A stretch of 7,389 nucleotides of DNA. It comes from an uncultured Opitutia bacterium. Its GTDB lineage: Bacteria; Verrucomicrobiota; Verrucomicrobiia; Opitutales; UBA953. Where the stretch lies: positions 1-7,389 of the forward strand of contig CAIKRN010000097.1 of the NCBI GenBank assembly GCA_903829855.1. The letters are read 5' to 3'. The position numbers and the translations under genes are program-made. Numbering within the stretch: position 1 is the stretch's first letter; every line of letters begins with the position of its first letter. The notes beneath the pieces were generated by a model. The model was not told the origin of the DNA, made no database searches, and saw only the letters and a program-made list of their open reading frames with translations. Positions 6,610 through 7,389 of this stretch are shown piece after piece.

Positions 6610-7389
6610 ATGCGAATCAAGGTCAAGCAGGCGCTCGCCGCGGAGCAACCGCTGAAGGGCGTGACGGTGTCAGGCTGGGTCCGTACGCGGCGCGATGCCA
6701 AGGACTTTTCCTTTGTGGAGATCAACGACGGCTCATGTTTTAAGAACATCCAAGTCGTCGTGGATGGAACGGTGCCGGGTGCCGAGCATCTGAAGGAGGC
6801 GTTGACGGGGTCTTCGGTGAGCGTGGAGGGGGAGCTCGTGCCTTCGCCCGCCAAAGGTCAGAAATGGGAACTGAAGGCTTCCGCCTTCCACTTGATTGGC
6901 CGGGCCGACGAAACGTTCCCGCTCCAGAAGAAGGGGCACACCGTTGAGTTTTTGCGCAGCATCCCGCACCTGCGGGCACGGACCAATCGGCTCGGCTCCA
7001 TGATGCGCGTGCGCAGTCGCATGGCGATGGCCGTACACGCTTTCTTTCAGGAGCGCGGCTTTGCCTATGTCCACACGCCTATTGTCACGGCGAGTGATTG
7101 CGAGGGGGCCGGGGAGCTCTTCCGTGTGACCACGCTTGATCCGGTGGCGCCACCGAAGACGGCGGAGGGAAAAATTGATTGGGCGGCAGATTTTTTCGCC
7201 AAGCAGTCTTACCTGACTGTCTCGGGCCAATTGGAAGGCGAGACGCTTGCCTGCGCCCTAGGGGATGTCTACACGTTTGGGCCGACGTTCCGGGCGGAGA
7301 ACTCTCATACGAGCCGCCACGCCAGCGAGTTCTGGATGATTGAGCCGGAGATGGCCTTCTGCGACCTCTCTGGTGACATGAATTGTGCC
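6610..7389 (+). CDS. asnS: Asparaginyl-tRNA synthetase, N-terminal part (3' end outside window)
   Basis: The first 260 codons of a class IIb aminoacyl-tRNA synthetase that charges tRNA-Asn with asparagine. The frame stays open to the last base. An N-terminal OB-fold anticodon-binding domain spans about residues 15-98 (GVTVSGWVRTRRDAKDFSFV, then INDGS). The catalytic domain opens with motif 1 (RVRSRMAMAVHAFFQERGF, P157), then TASDCEGAGELFRVTT, FFAKQSYLTVSGQLEGE, and motif 2 FRAENSHTSRHASEFW (R228, E230), with EPEMAF after it. The GAGELFRV and SGQL blocks with FRAENS.TSRH identify AsnRS rather than AspRS or LysRS. Motif 3 lies beyond the window, so completeness cannot be judged. The ATG at 6610 gives the expected N-terminus; no Shine-Dalgarno sequence precedes it. 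A dedicated AsnRS means the cell need not depend on the AspRS/GatCAB route for Asn-tRNA. Confidence 0.95.
   Translation, partial: MRIKVKQALAAEQPLKGVTVSGWVRTRRDAKDFSFVEINDGSCFKNIQVVVDGTVPGAEHLKEALTGSSVSVEGELVPSPAKGQKWELKASAFHLIGRADETFPLQKKGHTVEFLRSIPHLRARTNRLGSMMRVRSRMAMAVHAFFQERGFAYVHTPIVTASDCEGAGELFRVTTLDPVAPPKTAEGKIDWAADFFAKQSYLTVSGQLEGETLACALGDVYTFGPTFRAENSHTSRHASEFWMIEPEMAFCDLSGDMNCA

Noticed and set aside
6484..6648. Upstream in-frame extension of the transaldolase start
   Set aside because: It would overlap the start of asnS and adds sequence unlike any transaldolase. The ATG at 6483 reproduces the TalB N-terminus.

Overview
The window is a stretch of core bacterial chromosome in a moderately GC-rich genome, with no mobile element, CRISPR array, tRNA or rRNA. 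The proteins look like those of the PVC group, most likely a verrucomicrobial lineage. This is an inference from motif style: for example, the GyrA motif around the catalytic tyrosine reads DPPAAYRYTEC rather than the DSAAAMRYTE of proteobacteria. A second hint is weak translation-initiation signals. None of five visible start sites has a convincing Shine-Dalgarno sequence, and the sixth (the RlmD-like gene) has one only at long spacing.

Layout, left to right: (1) the 3' end of gyrB and complete gyrA, 36 bp apart on the + strand, closed by a strong intrinsic terminator. (2) A minus-strand TRAM-domain RNA m5U methyltransferase of the RlmD/TrmA class, convergent with gyrA. (3) A divergent + strand SpoU/TrmH-family RNA 2'-O-methyltransferase, followed after 3 bp by a 66-residue two-helix membrane protein that looks like DUF3955. 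(4) A minus-strand transaldolase (TalB type, 317 aa), convergent with the small membrane gene, with a hairpin between them. (5) A divergent + strand asparaginyl-tRNA synthetase gene, cut by the window end at codon 260.

The genes therefore alternate convergent/divergent, with a hairpin in each convergent gap and short dyad or repeat elements in each divergent gap. Functionally, gyrB-gyrA supplies both subunits of DNA gyrase. The two methyltransferases and AsnRS serve RNA modification and translation. Transaldolase belongs to the pentose phosphate pathway and has no obvious link to its neighbours. I see no evidence for a new multi-gene system. The least understood gene is the small membrane protein coupled to the SpoU-type methyltransferase.
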